Notes under the pieces: model-generated
Databases searched by the model: none
What the model was told of the DNA's origin: nothing
What the model saw: the letters and a program-made list of their open reading frames with translations, nothing else
Source of the DNA: CAZGLR01 sp964526635
GTDB taxonomy: Bacteria > Zixibacteria > MSB-5A5 > GN15 > JAAZOE01
Assembly: GCA_964526635.1 (NCBI GenBank)
Contig: CAZGLR010000060.1
Location: forward strand, 1-20,668
Direction of reading: 5' to 3'
Length of the DNA: 20,668 nucleotides
Part shown: positions 6,444-14,030 of the stretch, one piece after another
How positions within the stretch are numbered: the stretch's first letter is position 1
Layout: each line of letters begins with the position of its first letter
Program-made: the position numbers and the translations under genes

Positions 6444-7850
6444 TTACTTTTTAAAACGAACGTGTTCTTTGCCGTAGTATTCTCTGGTCATCTTCGCAAC
6501 TACCCCGGACAGGGCCAGGAGTGCTATGAGATTCGGTACTGTCATAATCCCCAGGGCGATATCACCGAAAGTCCAGACTGCCTCGAGTTTGAGAATGGCC
6601 CCGACGAAAATCATAACGCAGAACAGAAAGCGATACGGCATAATTACCCGGTCGCCGAATAAATACTGAATCGAACGGTCGCCGTAGTACGACCAGCTGA
6701 TCATGGTCGANNNNNNNNNNGTCGATGTCGCAAACAGCAGGACCGCCGCCGTGACGATATAGCCGCCATAGCCTCCAAGGAAATCCAGGCCGGCGGCAAA
6801 GGCATAGGTTGTCATCGGGGAACCATTGAGTGGCGCGCCATCGACAACCACTTTCCAGGCATCAGTGACAATAATACACAGCCCAGTCATAGTGCAAATC
6901 GTGATAGTGTCGATGTATGGCCCCATCATGGCAACTGTTCCCTCGCGCACCGGTTCATCGGTTTTGGCCGCGGCGTGGGCGATTGGCGCCGAGCCCTGGC
7001 CGGCCTCGTTGGAAAACAATCCGCGTTTGATACCCCAGACCAGGGTGTACATAAAGGTCGAACCGGCAAATCCGCCGATGGCTCCGGGCGGCGTAAAGGC
7101 TGACGATACAATTGTGGCCAGTGCTCCGGGGACTTTATCCAGATGAAGAATCAATACCAGCAGCGCCCCGGTGATGTATATAATTGTCATAGCCGGCGAA
7201 AGTATCGCGGTTACTCGTCCAATCCGGCGCATCCCGCCGATAATCACCAGCCCGACCAGGATAGCAATGACACCGCCGGTCAGCCAGACGGGAATGGCAA
7301 AATCGGAATTGAGCTGATCGGCCACGGTGAAGGCCTGGACGGCATTGCCGGTCCCCAGGGCACAAATCGAGGCCGCGGCGGCAAAGACAACCGCCAGCCA
7401 TTTCCACCCCAGCGCCTTTTCGATATAGTACATCGGCCCGCCCGAAGCGGTACCATCGGGATTGATTTTTCGGTACCGCATCGACAGCGTACACTCGGCA
7501 TATTTCAGCGATGTTCCCAGAATACCGGTCAGCCACATCCAGAACAGCGCTCCCGGGCCGCCGTAATGGATCGCGGTCGCCACGCCGGCGATGTTGCCGA
7601 TCCCGATGGTGGCCGACAGGGCCGCCGACAGCGCCTGAAAATGCGAGACATCGCCCTCATGCGAGGGATCGTCATACACGCCACGAGTGATATCAATGGC
7701 ATGTTTCAGGCGGCGCAGTTGAATCCAGCCCAGCCGGAAGGAGACAAAAAAGCCGGTGCCGAGCAGGATGATAATCATGGCCGGGAAGGCATCTGGGAAG
7801 CCCCACACGACGCTGTTGATACTATTTAGGACACTGGATACTGTTTCCAT
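6444..7850 (-). CDS. Sodium:alanine symporter family (AGCS) protein, interrupted by an artefactual N gap
   Basis: This is a multi-pass inner-membrane carrier that imports alanine or glycine with Na+ (some use H+). Family blocks seen are TIGIGNIAGVATAIHYGGPG (81-100), continuing directly into ALFWMWLTGI (the AGCS signature), SGGPMYYIEK, KRGLFSNEAGQGSAPIAHA and STMISWSYYGDRSI. The ATG at 7850 is preferred over an in-frame start at 7889 because GGAGG lies four bases before it and the extension (MGVSLRLSSHGGR) is not membrane-like. The record encodes 468 residues including X. If the N gap is removed together with the duplicated five bases beside it, the frame is kept and 463 residues remain with an unbroken FATSTMISWSYYG block. 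The gene converges on the SWIB gene and has a 5' leader of about 200 bases with repeats and hairpins. Whether alanine or glycine is preferred cannot be read from the sequence. Confidence 0.93.
   Translation of the reverse strand: METVSSVLNSINSVVWGFPDAFPAMIIILLGTGFFVSFRLGWIQLRRLKHAIDITRGVYDDPSHEGDVSHFQALSAALSATIGIGNIAGVATAIHYGGPGALFWMWLTGILGTSLKYAECTLSMRYRKINPDGTASGGPMYYIEKALGWKWLAVVFAAAASICALGTGNAVQAFTVADQLNSDFAIPVWLTGGVIAILVGLVIIGGMRRIGRVTAILSPAMTIIYITGALLVLILHLDKVPGALATIVSSAFTPPGAIGGFAGSTFMYTLVWGIKRGLFSNEAGQGSAPIAHAAAKTDEPVREGTVAMMGPYIDTITICTMTGLCIIVTDAWKVVVDGAPLNGSPMTTYAFAAGLDFLGGYGGYIVTAAVLLFATSXXXXSTMISWSYYGDRSIQYLFGDRVIMPYRFLFCVMIFVGAILKLEAVWTFGDIALGIMTVPNLIALLALSGVVAKMTREYYGKEHVRFKK
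6711..6720. other. Assembly gap (10 N) inside the symporter gene
   Basis: Ten N interrupt the coding sequence. The five bases before (GTCGA, 6706-6710) and after (GTCGA, 6721-6725) are identical, as expected when two overlapping contig ends are placed side by side instead of merged. Collapsing them restores the expected protein block in frame. Confidence 0.9.
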
Positions 7851-7908
7851 GCGGCCTCCATGCGAAGAGAGTCGGAGCGAGACGCCCAAAGGCCCAAACT
7901 ACCGCCGC

Positions 7909-8009
7909 GTGAAACGTACGGCAAGAGAAAAGTGGGGGGCTGCCGCATTGACGTCCGCCAGCAGGATGGCGCAGCATTTTGAAAGTGCGAATGTGGGCGT
8001 ATGTTTCAC
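7909..8009 (+). ncRNA. Candidate structured RNA or nested palindrome upstream of the symporter gene
   Basis: Four nested stems can be drawn: P1 7909-7920 with 7998-8009 (12 pairs), P2 7943-7949 with 7990-7996 (7 pairs), P3 7956-7960 with 7967-7971 (5 pairs) and P4 7974-7979 with 7983-7988 (6 pairs). P1, P2 and P4 each contain one G-U pair when read on the plus strand; on the minus strand these become A-C mismatches, so the plus strand folds better. That would be antisense to the symporter leader. No known riboswitch core is recognised, and no clear plus-strand promoter is seen. It may equally be a palindromic repeat element. Confidence 0.3.
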
Positions 8010-8036
8010 CTCTAACGCTCACCTCTGAAGAGGTGA
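8006..8036. promoter_or_regulatory. TCACCTCT direct repeat and palindrome, possible operator
   Basis: TCACCTCT occurs at 8006-8013 and 8019-8026, and its reverse complement AGAGGTGA at 8029-8036. The last two form an 8-base palindrome arm pair around GA. The cluster lies about 25-50 bases downstream of the TATAAT element on the minus strand. That places it just inside the symporter leader, where it could be a repressor site or an RNA hairpin. Confidence 0.4.
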
Positions 8037-8064
8037 CTATACAGAATTTTATTAGATTTTCCAG

Positions 8065-8070
8065 ATTATA
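8065..8070 (-). promoter_or_regulatory. Putative -10 box (TATAAT) for the symporter gene
   Basis: A perfect TATAAT on the minus strand (ATTATA at 8065-8070) faces the symporter gene. The -35 position 17 bases upstream holds only a weak TATACT-like hexamer, so an activator may be needed. A start near 8058 gives a leader of about 208 bases. Confidence 0.4.
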
Positions 8071-8160
8071 TCCATAAACACAGACGCAGTATAGCACACC
8101 GCTCCAGCGGGGTGCGGGCAAACAGGCTGGGAATTTCAACGTTCACAATAAACAGGATCG

Positions 8161-8176
8161 ATTTGAACGCAGGCCA
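8161..8176 (-). repeat. Copy 1 of the TGGCCYGNGTTCAAA repeat
   Basis: Read on the minus strand this is TGGCCTGCGTTCAAAT. Its first 15 bases differ from copy 3 at one position. It is a direct repeat of copy 3 (8389-8406) and inverted relative to copy 2 (8197-8214). Confidence 0.5.
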
Positions 8177-8196
8177 GCAATAGGGCGTGCCAACAC

Positions 8197-8214
8197 TGGC
8201 CCGGGTTCAAAGAC
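8197..8214 (+). repeat. Copy 2 of the repeat, part of a strong hairpin
   Basis: TGGCCCGGGTTCAAAGAC matches the reverse complement of copy 3 at 16 of 18 positions. Its first nine bases also pair with 8215-8223 to form a 9-pair hairpin whose loop is the remaining TTCAAAGAC. Confidence 0.5.
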
Positions 8215-8388
8215 CCCGGGCCACCCCATCATATTTTTGAAGTATCACCCGAGGTACTACACCCGGAGGGTGTGGCTTACAGACAAAGGCAACATAGCAC
8301 AACGATTGTATAAACCCACGACTCTGCAGCCAGGCTGCTCCGTAGTGCGCGACAGAAAGTTGGCGATTTCTCAAGTGGGTAGTCTTTA

Positions 8389-8406
8389 GTCTTTGAACAC
8401 AGGCCA
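8389..8406 (-). repeat. Copy 3 of the repeat, abutting the nuo terminator
   Basis: Read on the minus strand this is TGGCCTGTGTTCAAAGAC. It begins one base beyond the U tract of the nuo operon terminator. With copy 2 it forms an 18-base inverted pair enclosing about 170 bases. Confidence 0.5.
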
Positions 8407-8407
8407 T

Positions 8408-8436
8408 AAAAAAAAAGCGGGACCATGTGATCCCGC
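8408..8436 (-). terminator. Rho-independent terminator of the nuo operon
   Basis: On the minus strand GCGGGA (8436-8431) pairs with TCCCGC (8422-8417) around an 8-base loop and is followed by nine U (8416-8408). It lies 27 bases after the nuoN stop and marks the operon end. Confidence 0.93.
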
Positions 8437-8462
8437 CTCACAAATTTTCTATTGTCTCACCC

Positions 8463-9926
8463 CTACATCAGCATGAACACCGAAGATGACGCCAGCTTGA
8501 GGAAATAATCCGGCAGCACACCCAGGCCCAGCGATCCGATGGCGGTCAGCGCAATCACGATCGCGACCATCGGGGCGACTTTGAAGCCGATCGCACGGTC
8601 GGCCATTTCTTTTTCATCGATAGCATCGGGTGCTTCGAAGAAGGCCGATTTGAGCGGGCGGAGATAATAATACACCGACACCAGCGAATTCAACACCGCC
8701 AGTACAACCAGCCAGATATAGCCCTGTTTGATCGCGGCGGAGAAAATAAAGAACTTGCCGATAAATCCGGCAGTCGGGGGAAAGCCGGCCAGCGAGAACA
8801 TAAACAGCGCCAAAAACACCGCCAGCCAGGGATGTTTTCTGGCCAGTCCCTTATAGGTATCGATATGGTTACTGCCCTGACTCTTATTTTCGACCAGAAT
8901 CACCAGCGCAAAGGCGCCCATATTGAAGAAGCCATAGGCCAGCAGGTAGAACAACGCCGCCGAGATAGACTCCTCTCCCCCGGCCGTCAGCGCGACCAGC
9001 AGATACCCGGCATGGGCGATCGAGCTGTAGGCCAGCATGCGCTTGATATCATCCTGCATGACCGCCAGGACATTGCCGATAGTCATGGTGCCGAAGGCCA
9101 GCAGCCAGAAGACGGGAATCAAGACTTCATTCATGCCTCCGAAGCCGACCATGAAGATGCGCAGCATGGCGGCGATACCGGCGGCCTTGGGGCCAATCGA
9201 GAAAAATGCCGTTACTGGCGTCGGCGCACCCTGATACACATCCGGCACCCACATATGGAAGGGGAACGATGCAATCTTAAAGGCAAACCCGATCAAGACC
9301 ATGGCCGATCCGATCATCAGGTACAACTGATTCTGCTGCAGCGCCACGCCGGTGACCATGAAAATCTGCTTGAGATCGGTGGTTCCGGTGGCGCCGAAGA
9401 CCAGCGCGATGCCATAGAGAAAAAAGCCGGAGGCAAAGGCGCCCATGAAGAAGTACTTGGCCGCCGATTCGTTGGATTTGAGATCGCGGCGATTGAGACC
9501 AGCCAGGACATACAGCGGCAGCGACATAATCTCGAGGCCGAGGAAGATGACCATAAGATTATGTGATGATGCCATAACCATCATACCGACTGTCGAGGCC
9601 AGAATCAGGGCATAGAATTCGGGTCGATTGAGGTTGCGTTGTTTCAGATAGTCCTGGGCCAACAGGATACCTGTCCCGCAGGCGATCAGGAAAATCGCTT
9701 TGGCGAAAACCGAGAAATTGTCGCAGACGACCATATCGAAGTAGCCGGTCTGCTGTAAATTCCAGCAGTCCAATACGAAATAGAACGAAACCACAATACC
9801 GGCCAGCGACAGATATGCCGCGACATTTTGTGTACGCGTCAGCGGCACCGCCAGAAGGATCACAAAGGCGGTGATCAGAAGCGAGATTTCCGGGGCAATC
9901 AAACCCAGGTTAATTGATGCATCCAT
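8463..9926 (-). CDS. nuoN: NADH-quinone oxidoreductase subunit N
   Basis: At 487 residues this matches E. coli NuoN. It is one of the three antiporter-like membrane subunits of complex I that translocate protons. About 14 membrane helices are predicted. Glu132 (FLGLEIMSLPLYVLAG) and Lys217 (FAFKIASFPFHMWVPDVYQG) match the conserved proton-channel residues of helices TM5 and TM7. It is the last gene of the operon, 67 bases after the glutaredoxin-like gene and separated from it by a hairpin. The terminator follows directly. An intact channel suggests full function. Confidence 0.95.
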   Translation of the reverse strand: MDASINLGLIAPEISLLITAFVILLAVPLTRTQNVAAYLSLAGIVVSFYFVLDCWNLQQTGYFDMVVCDNFSVFAKAIFLIACGTGILLAQDYLKQRNLNRPEFYALILASTVGMMVMASSHNLMVIFLGLEIMSLPLYVLAGLNRRDLKSNESAAKYFFMGAFASGFFLYGIALVFGATGTTDLKQIFMVTGVALQQNQLYLMIGSAMVLIGFAFKIASFPFHMWVPDVYQGAPTPVTAFFSIGPKAAGIAAMLRIFMVGFGGMNEVLIPVFWLLAFGTMTIGNVLAVMQDDIKRMLAYSSIAHAGYLLVALTAGGEESISAALFYLLAYGFFNMGAFALVILVENKSQGSNHIDTYKGLARKHPWLAVFLALFMFSLAGFPPTAGFIGKFFIFSAAIKQGYIWLVVLAVLNSLVSVYYYLRPLKSAFFEAPDAIDEKEMADRAIGFKVAPMVAIVIALTAIGSLGLGVLPDYFLKLASSSVFMLM

Positions 9927-9960
9927 CTGCGAACGCTACCCTCTCTCGATTAGTACTTGA

Positions 9961-9979
9961 GTGCGGCGCACGGCCGCAC
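9961..9979 (-). other. Intercistronic hairpin between the glutaredoxin gene and nuoN
   Basis: GTGCGGC (9961-9967) and GCCGCAC (9973-9979) form a 7-pair G/C stem with a 5-base loop. No U tract follows on the minus strand, so it is more likely an mRNA-stability or processing element than a terminator. Confidence 0.5.
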
Positions 9980-9993
9980 ATAAATTAGAAGCC

Positions 9994-10203
9994 TCAGCCG
10001 CCGTTCCAGCCGATTTTCACTTCACCGTGATCAACCACCACCGGGACAATGCGTTGCCCACCGGTGAGATCCAGGACTTTTTCTTTAGTAGCGCTGTCGG
10101 CATTGACATTTAATTCATCGAAGGCAATACTATTGTCGCTGTAGTGCTTTTTGGCCGCCGCGCAGTACGGGCATCCCGGCTTGGTGTATATTGTTACAGA
10201 CAT
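9994..10203 (-). CDS. Small glutaredoxin-like protein (CPYC) within the nuo operon
   Basis: The 69-residue product has a thioredoxin fold start (SVTIYTKPGCPYC) with the redox pair Cys11/Cys14, the cis-Pro region IVPVVV (Pro54) and a truncated end GEVKIGWNGG. This resembles the short NrdH/Uxx-star group of glutaredoxin-like proteins rather than full-length glutaredoxins, and no extra C-terminal helix is present. It should reduce disulfides or glutathionylated or low-molecular-weight-thiol targets in the cytoplasm; the partner is unknown. Its ATG lies one base after the nuoM stop (TGA-C-ATG), so its translation is probably coupled to nuoM. Its place between nuoM and nuoN is not part of the standard operon. 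Confidence 0.88.
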   Translation of the reverse strand: MSVTIYTKPGCPYCAAAKKHYSDNSIAFDELNVNADSATKEKVLDLTGGQRIVPVVVDHGEVKIGWNGG

Positions 10204-10204
10204 G

Positions 10205-11779
10205 TCAGTTACCCTCCGTTGTCGGGGTTTCGGTTACCTGTGAGATCGCACTATCGTCGGAGAATTTCTCCGCCCGATAGGCATCATAAGCACTACGACC
10301 CTTTTCCACCTGCCGTATAACTGTTTTTGCGGAGGGCTCCAGCAGGTCAAAGAACGGTTTCGGATAAATACCAATCCAGAAAATCATAATTACCAGCGGG
10401 ACCATCACAATCTTTTCCCGCAGGGTCATATCAGTAAGTTTTTCATTGGCCGGGTTTTCCAGTTTGCCATAGAAGACGCGCTGGTACATCCAGAGCATAT
10501 AACACGCGGCAAACACCACTCCGGTGGCCGCCAGCACCGCGAGAGTCTTGCTGTATGCCCAGGCACCCAGCAGAATCAAAAATTCGCCGATGAAGCCATT
10601 GGTGCCCGGCACCCCGATTGACGACAACGTAACAATCATAAAGAATGTCGCATACACCGGGACTTTGCCGGCCAGGCCGCCATATTCGGAAATCAGCCGG
10701 GTATGGCGCCGCTCGTAAATCATCCCGACCAGAATAAAGAGTGCCCCGGTGGAGATGCCGTGGTTGATCATTTGTATAATCGAACCCTGGACACCCTGCA
10801 GATTCATGGTCATCAGGCCCAGCATGACAAAACCCATATGCGAGACCGATGAAAACGCCACCAGCGATTTAATGTCTTTCTGAACCATAGCGACCAGGGC
10901 GCCATAGATTATGCCGATCACGGCCAGCACGGCGATATAGGGCATAAACTCGAATGCTGCAATGGGAAACAACGGCAGGCAGAAGCGGATAAAGCCGTAA
11001 GTACCCATCTTCAGCAGAATACCGGCCAGAATGACCGAACCGGCGGTCGGGGCCTCGACGTGGGCGTCGGGCAACCAGGTATGGAATGGCCACATCGGAA
11101 CTTTGATGACAAAGGCCAGGGCGAAAGCGGCAAAGAGCCATAACTGCATAGTCCGGCCCAGTTCAGTGGTCATGAGCATGGTCAAATCGGTCGTGAAATA
11201 GCCGTTTTGATACTGGAACTGGAAATACAACACCAGAATCGCCACCAGCATAAGCAGGGAGCCGATCATGGTGAAGAGAACAAATTTTATCGAGGCATAA
11301 ATGCGCCGTGTACCACCCCAGATGCCGATCAGGAAATACATCGGGATCAGCATGATTTCCCAGAAGACGTAAAACATGAACATGTCGAGAGCGGCAAACA
11401 CGCCCAGCATACCGACTTCAAGAATCAGGATGGAGATATAGAAGCCCTTGTGCGCGTGCTCAACCGCCTTGAACGTCGAGAGGACCGCAATTGCGGTCAG
11501 AAACGTCGTCAGCAGGATGAGCAGCAGGGAAATACTGTCAATACCGAGGTGATAGGATATGCCGAAGGTCTCGATCCAGGGAAGGCTGACTTCGAATTGC
11601 CACCCGGTCGCCACCGGGTCAAAGCGGAACAGCAGGCAAAGCGATGCGACAAATGTTATCAGGGTGAAAAACAATGCCGAATGACGGATCGACTGATGAT
11701 GGTCTTTGGGCAGCAGCATGATAAACACCACGCCCAGGAGCGGCAGGAAGGTTACGATTGTCAGAATCCAGCTTGTCAT
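10205..11779 (-). CDS. nuoM: NADH-quinone oxidoreductase subunit M
   Basis: The 524-residue antiporter-like membrane subunit is slightly longer than E. coli NuoM (509). Conserved residues visible are Glu141 in FYVFWEIMLIPMYFLIG, Lys225 in VIKVPMWPFHTWLPDAH and Lys256 in LLKMGTYGF, the line of charges forming its proton path. The extra length is mainly a polar C-terminal tail (about 490-524) rich in Ser, Thr and Glu, facing the aqueous side. It starts four bases after the nuoL stop, with GAGGT overlapping the nuoL end as a ribosome binding site. Confidence 0.96.
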   Translation of the reverse strand: MTSWILTIVTFLPLLGVVFIMLLPKDHHQSIRHSALFFTLITFVASLCLLFRFDPVATGWQFEVSLPWIETFGISYHLGIDSISLLLILLTTFLTAIAVLSTFKAVEHAHKGFYISILILEVGMLGVFAALDMFMFYVFWEIMLIPMYFLIGIWGGTRRIYASIKFVLFTMIGSLLMLVAILVLYFQFQYQNGYFTTDLTMLMTTELGRTMQLWLFAAFALAFVIKVPMWPFHTWLPDAHVEAPTAGSVILAGILLKMGTYGFIRFCLPLFPIAAFEFMPYIAVLAVIGIIYGALVAMVQKDIKSLVAFSSVSHMGFVMLGLMTMNLQGVQGSIIQMINHGISTGALFILVGMIYERRHTRLISEYGGLAGKVPVYATFFMIVTLSSIGVPGTNGFIGEFLILLGAWAYSKTLAVLAATGVVFAACYMLWMYQRVFYGKLENPANEKLTDMTLREKIVMVPLVIMIFWIGIYPKPFFDLLEPSAKTVIRQVEKGRSAYDAYRAEKFSDDSAISQVTETPTTEGN

Positions 11780-11783
11780 GAGC

Positions 11784-13721
11784 TTACCTCACTACCAGAT
11801 AGCCGATCAGAACGACCACACCAATCGTGAATACAGTTAAATACACCCGCACATATCCGGCCTGCAGCCGGCGGAAGGCATCGGACATATCGCGGACAAT
11901 GTACCCGAGACCGTTGACGATCCCGTCGATAATCAGCACGTCGATAATTTTCCAGAGAAAAACCGAGCCATTGACAATCGTGCGGACAATGGTCAGGTTG
12001 TAAAACTCATCGACCCAGTATTTGTTGTAAATAGCCGTATGAATGCCGGACAATGATTGTCGCAATGATGTCGTCTTGCCAATGTTTTTCAGATAGAAAT
12101 ACCGCGCCATCAAAATCGAGAATATCACCAGGGCAATGGTAATCCCCATCAGGATATATTCGATCGTGGGATCGTGATGCGCTGCACCATGAGTGGCATG
12201 ATCAGCGCCATGAGCGGCTGAGGCGAACACCGGCTCCAAAAAGCCCTCGAACCATGCGCCCCCGCCGAGCACATGCGGGATACCGATCCAGCCGCCGCCG
12301 ATGGACAATACCGCCAGCACAATCAGCGGGACAGTCATCATTTTCGGTGATTCATGAAGATGATCGGCGGTATGCTTATCATAACGGCCCTTGCCGAAGA
12401 ATGTCAGGTACAACAGGCGGAACATATAGAAGGCGGTCAACGCCGCGGTAACAACACCGAAAATCCAGAAGGCAATGTGGCCGTGTTCGGATGAAAACGA
12501 TTTCCAGAGAATTTCATCTTTGGAGAAAAACCCGGAAAAGAGCGGAATACCGGCGATGGCCAGAGTGCCCATCAGGAAGGTCAAATAGGTGGTGGGCAGT
12601 TGCTTTTTCAGGCCTCCCATATTACGCATATCCTGTTCATTGGACATGGCGTGAATAACCGAGCCGGATCCGAGGAAGAGCAACGCTTTGAAGAAAGCGT
12701 GGGTCATCAGGTGGAAGATGCCGGCGGAAAAGGCAGCCACACCGCAGGCCATCATCATATAGCCAAGCTGACTGACCGTTGAATACGCCAGCACCCGCTT
12801 GATATCATTCTGGGCCAGGCCGATCGTGGCGGCAATAAAGGCTGTGGCGCAACCGATTATGGCAACCACCAGCAGAGTTGTCGGGGCCATGATAAAAAGG
12901 AAATTCATGCGGGCGATCATGTAAATCCCGGCGGTGACCATGGTGGCGGCATGGATAAGCGCCGAAACCGGGGTCGGACCCTCCATCGCATCCGGCAACC
13001 AGATATACAGAGGAATCTGGGCCGATTTACCGGTCGCTCCGAAAAAGAGAAGCAGGGTGGCGGCGGTTACGGCCCCGCCACCGACCTGAAACGCCGTTTG
13101 CGCCGTGTGCGATAATTCAGTGAAATTCAGGGTGCCGGCCATCCAGAAAATAATGAAGCCGCCGAGTAAAAAGCCGAAGTCGCCCACACGGTTGACGATA
13201 AATGCTTTCTTGCCGGCATCAGCCGCCGACTGCTTGGTGAACCAGAAACCGATAAGCAGATAACTACACAGCCCGACACCCTCCCAGCCGACAAACAGCA
13301 GGATGAGGTTGTTGCCCAGAACCAGGGTCAGCATGGAGAACATGAAAAGATTCAGGTAAACGAAAAAGCGCTTAATGCCCGGATCGTGGGCCATGTAACC
13401 GACTGAGTAAATATGGATCAGCAACCCAACGCCGGTTACCACCAGCGCCATGACAGCCGACAAGGGATCAAGCAGGAAGGCGATATCCAGATGCAGCGAT
13501 CCGACCGGAATCCAGGAAAACAGCACCTGTTCGATGACCCGGTGCTCGGCATCGAGTCCGAGAAGTTTGACAAACTGCAGAACCGAAAGGAGGAATGACA
13601 GGGCGACTGACCCCACGGCTATTGCCTGCACTGCCCCCTTGGACAATTGGTTCCGGAAGAGACCATTTATGAGAAATCCCAGAAGCGGCAGCAGCGGGAT
13701 TAATACCAATTGATCCAACAT
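11784..13721 (-). CDS. nuoL: NADH-quinone oxidoreductase subunit L
   Basis: At 645 residues this is the most distal pump subunit. It has the antiporter-like core plus the C-terminal lateral helix that braces the membrane arm. Conserved charges are Glu147 (FVGWEGVGLCSYLLIGFW), Lys232 (GKSAQIPLYIWLPDAMEGPTP) and Lys401 (FFSKDEIL), matching Glu144, Lys229 and Lys399 of E. coli. A His-rich loop at about 504-517 (HGADHATHGAAHHD) precedes the lateral helix and final TM helix; it is a lineage-specific insertion with no assigned role. The gene begins four bases after the nuoK stop. Confidence 0.96.
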   Translation of the reverse strand: MLDQLVLIPLLPLLGFLINGLFRNQLSKGAVQAIAVGSVALSFLLSVLQFVKLLGLDAEHRVIEQVLFSWIPVGSLHLDIAFLLDPLSAVMALVVTGVGLLIHIYSVGYMAHDPGIKRFFVYLNLFMFSMLTLVLGNNLILLFVGWEGVGLCSYLLIGFWFTKQSAADAGKKAFIVNRVGDFGFLLGGFIIFWMAGTLNFTELSHTAQTAFQVGGGAVTAATLLLFFGATGKSAQIPLYIWLPDAMEGPTPVSALIHAATMVTAGIYMIARMNFLFIMAPTTLLVVAIIGCATAFIAATIGLAQNDIKRVLAYSTVSQLGYMMMACGVAAFSAGIFHLMTHAFFKALLFLGSGSVIHAMSNEQDMRNMGGLKKQLPTTYLTFLMGTLAIAGIPLFSGFFSKDEILWKSFSSEHGHIAFWIFGVVTAALTAFYMFRLLYLTFFGKGRYDKHTADHLHESPKMMTVPLIVLAVLSIGGGWIGIPHVLGGGAWFEGFLEPVFASAAHGADHATHGAAHHDPTIEYILMGITIALVIFSILMARYFYLKNIGKTTSLRQSLSGIHTAIYNKYWVDEFYNLTIVRTIVNGSVFLWKIIDVLIIDGIVNGLGYIVRDMSDAFRRLQAGYVRVYLTVFTIGVVVLIGYLVVR

Positions 13722-13725
13722 ACCC

Positions 13726-14028
13726 CTACCATTTCATCAGGTTGAGAAAATCGGCATCGACCGATTCACGATTTCTGAAAATCGCAATTATAATAGCCAG
13801 ACCCACCGCTGCCTCGGCGGCGGCGACAGTCATGACCAGAAATACGAACACGTGGCCATCCATGAGCTGCTGATACCGGGAAAACGCCACCAGGGCCAGG
13901 TTCGCGGCATTGAGCATGATCTCCACCGACATGAACATGATAATCATGTTGCGCTGGATCAGCACGCCGATGACACCGATGGTAAAGAGAAACGCCGAAA
14001 GGATGATATAATACTCGAGTGGCACCAT
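13726..14028 (-). CDS. nuoK: NADH-quinone oxidoreductase subunit K
   Basis: The 100-residue product has three membrane helices. Glu36 (MSVEIMLNAANL) and Glu72 (VAAAEAAVGLAI) are at the same positions as the two essential glutamates of E. coli NuoK. It starts two bases after the nuoJ stop, so translation is probably coupled. Length and residues are fully normal. Confidence 0.96.
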   Translation of the reverse strand: MVPLEYYIILSAFLFTIGVIGVLIQRNMIIMFMSVEIMLNAANLALVAFSRYQQLMDGHVFVFLVMTVAAAEAAVGLAIIIAIFRNRESVDADFLNLMKW

Positions 14029-14030
14029 GA

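Larger units (their letters stand above)
8071..8407. other. Non-coding region rich in hairpins, between the symporter promoter and the nuo terminator
   Basis: No supported gene. Hairpins visible are 8094-8115 (GCAC-A-CCGCT around CC), 8197-8223 (9 pairs, TGGCCCGGG with CCCGGGCCA), 8259-8273 (ACACCC/GGGTGT) and about 8327-8339 (GCAGCC/GGCTGC). A tandem AGTCTTT pair lies at 8381-8394. Three copies of an 18-base repeat are listed separately. The density of inverted repeats is unlike the rest of the window. Confidence 0.5.

Noticed and set aside
6706..6725. GTCGA direct repeat as a target-site duplication of an insertion
   Set aside because: There is no inserted element, only N; contig-end overlap explains it and restores the protein frame.
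7850..8060. Glycine or cobalamin riboswitch in the symporter leader
   Set aside because: Glycine riboswitches often precede AGCS genes, but the conserved core strings of these classes are not present on either strand.
8197..8223. tRNA-like T-arm (GGTTCAAA inside a G/C hairpin)
   Set aside because: The loop is too long for a T-loop, and no acceptor, D or anticodon arms can be drawn around it.
8161..8406. CRISPR array from the three 18-base repeats
   Set aside because: Copies are in mixed orientation with unequal spacing (about 20 and 175 bases), and no cas genes are present.
8207..8407. 66-residue minus-strand frame between nuoN and the symporter gene
   Set aside because: It has no start context, lies in hairpin-rich repeat DNA and has no recognisable similarity.
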